Positions 63,250 through 64,000 of a stretch of DNA of 64,000 nucleotides are shown here, in pieces. A program made the position numbers and the translations under genes. The notes below the pieces were generated by a model. That model was not told where the DNA came from, made no database searches, and saw only the letters and a list, made by a program, of their open reading frames with translations. This DNA comes from JAGRAX01 sp041391365 (GTDB lineage Bacteria > Bdellovibrionota_G > JALEGL01 > JAGRMV01): positions 186,001 through 250,000 of the forward strand of contig JAWKOC010000001.1 in the NCBI GenBank assembly GCA_041391365.1, given 5' to 3'. Numbering within the stretch: position 1 is the first letter of the stretch; each line of letters begins with the position of its first letter.

Positions 63250-64000
63250 ATGAAAACATCTTCAATCCATTCGAAACCTCCGTATCAGACTTCTGCGCTC
63301 TATCGAAAGGTGCGAGCAACATTGGTTCGTTTGTTACAGCAGCACGGTCACTCCAAACTTCTCGTTGCCGTTTCAGGGGGAGTGGATTCGATGGTGTTGT
63401 TGCACTTTTTGGCAGCGTACTCCCGAGAAAAAGGAATTGGGTTGACCTGTGGTCATGTTTTTCACGGTACAAACTCAGTGGAAAACGCAAAGGCGAGAGA
63501 CTTGGTCCAACAAACTTGTCAGGCCTTAAAGGTAGAATATGTCGATCGTGAGCTGAAATGTTCCTCGGGATCTTCTGAGGAAGAGATGCGCACCCAAAGA
63601 AGGCAGGCTCTGATTTCGATGTCCACTCAGACCTCAAGCTCAGCGGTGGTTTTGGCCCATCACTTGAATGATCAAGTAGAAACGTTTTTCATGAGGCTTT
63701 TGACAGGCTCGTCCATCAACGGGTTGCGGGGGATGCGGGCCTGCACAGATCATTTTTGGATACGGCCCATGTTGGAGATTTCCAAGAGAGAGTTGCTTTG
63801 CGAGGCAGAGAACACTGGAATTGTTTTTGTTCATGATGTGACCAATCGCGATACAAAATTTGAGCGCAATTGGCTTAGACATCAATTGATGCCGATGCTG
63901 GAAACTCGAATCAATCCGAAGTTGGCCACCACGATTGCGAATCTGACCCACGAATTGGATCAAGCCCATGAAGTGATCGAAAATCAGGGGCTGCTGCTTT
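63250..64000 (+). CDS. tilS: tRNA(Ile)-lysidine synthetase TilS (3' partial)
   Basis: Open from ATG 63250 to the window end, 250 residues visible. The PP-loop ATPase motif is AVSGGVDSMVLLHFL (SGGVDS). Then AHHLNDQVETFFMRLLTGSS (the HxxxDQxET segment), NGLRGMRACTD, WIRPMLEISKRELL and DVTNRDTKFERNWLRHQLMP. It makes lysidine at position 34 of CAT-anticodon tRNA-Ile so that AUA is read as Ile. It is divergent from the gliding-type operon. Confidence 0.93.
   Translation, partial: MKTSSIHSKPPYQTSALYRKVRATLVRLLQQHGHSKLLVAVSGGVDSMVLLHFLAAYSREKGIGLTCGHVFHGTNSVENAKARDLVQQTCQALKVEYVDRELKCSSGSSEEEMRTQRRQALISMSTQTSSSAVVLAHHLNDQVETFFMRLLTGSSINGLRGMRACTDHFWIRPMLEISKRELLCEAENTGIVFVHDVTNRDTKFERNWLRHQLMPMLETRINPKLATTIANLTHELDQAHEVIENQGLLL

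Noticed and set aside
1..64000. Insertion sequences, prophage or integrase genes
   Set aside because: No transposase, integrase or phage structural motif was found on either strand; the gene order is chromosomal throughout.

Overview
The window looks like a chromosome segment of a Gram-negative, deltaproteobacterial-type bacterium (Bdellovibrionota or Myxococcota in the wide sense). By eye the G+C is in the mid-40s. The reasons are an outer-membrane biogenesis set (lolC/E-lolD-bamA-ompH, yfgM-like and bamB-like genes), a Ser/Thr kinase with PEGA domains, a class I lysyl-tRNA synthetase, and a contiguous gene set resembling the Myxococcus Agl/Glt adventurous-gliding envelope complex. No database search was possible, so the lineage is an inference.

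Layout. 1-8.5 kb: tail of a Ser/Thr kinase, then on the minus strand a beta-oxidation pair (fadI-fadJ) followed by an NqrB/RnfD-like membrane protein and a DUF2330 protein; a family 4 uracil-DNA glycosylase runs the other way. 8.5-15.7 kb: queA-tgt-yajC-secD-secF-recJ. 15.8-22.1 kb: phasin-like protein, PBP1A, prfB and two unrecognised exported proteins. 22.1-28.5 kb: class I lysRS, lolC/E, lolD, bamA, ompH. 28.5-36.4 kb: tRNA-Val, thrS-infC-rpmI-rplT-pheS-pheT, a MerR regulator, an IscA/ErpA-type protein and a Rieske protein. 36.4-45.4 kb: an exported tandem CbiX-like protein behind a near-consensus Fur box, tRNA-Pro, isocitrate dehydrogenase, HU, a soluble lytic transglycosylase, an AMIN-domain protein and tRNA-Leu. 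45.6-49.4 kb: PEGA-domain membrane protein, yfgM-like, small OMP, bamB-like lipoprotein, tRNA-Met.

The most interesting part is 49.6-54.1 kb on the minus strand: yceI, a small exported cysteine-rich precursor, an MNIO (DUF692) enzyme, its HvfC/BufC-type partner, and a phosphoglucose isomerase. This is a bufferin-like RiPP operon. Its precursor carries seven perfect NSCKGEA heptads encoded by a nearly perfect 21-bp DNA tandem repeat. Upstream lies GTAACC-N16-CGAA, which matches the ECF sigma (SigF) promoter I recall from the Caulobacter metal-stress regulon. The likely job is periplasmic metal (copper) sequestration by a post-translationally modified peptide.

From 54.1 to 63.1 kb a tight minus-strand operon encodes two outer-membrane beta-barrels, three TPR proteins, a small exported protein and a GltG-like protein with a TM segment and a TonB-like end. 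A divergent tilS begins at 63.25 kb and runs off the window.

Sequence quality. Two spans (about 9.6-11.1 kb and 32.4-33.9 kb) carry many reading-frame breaks, and isolated breaks occur in the DUF2330 gene, the gene at 19.5 kb, thrS and pgi. Because pheS, pheT, thrS and yajC should be functional, sequence error is more likely than gene decay. I therefore annotate full gene extents and state where the frame breaks.
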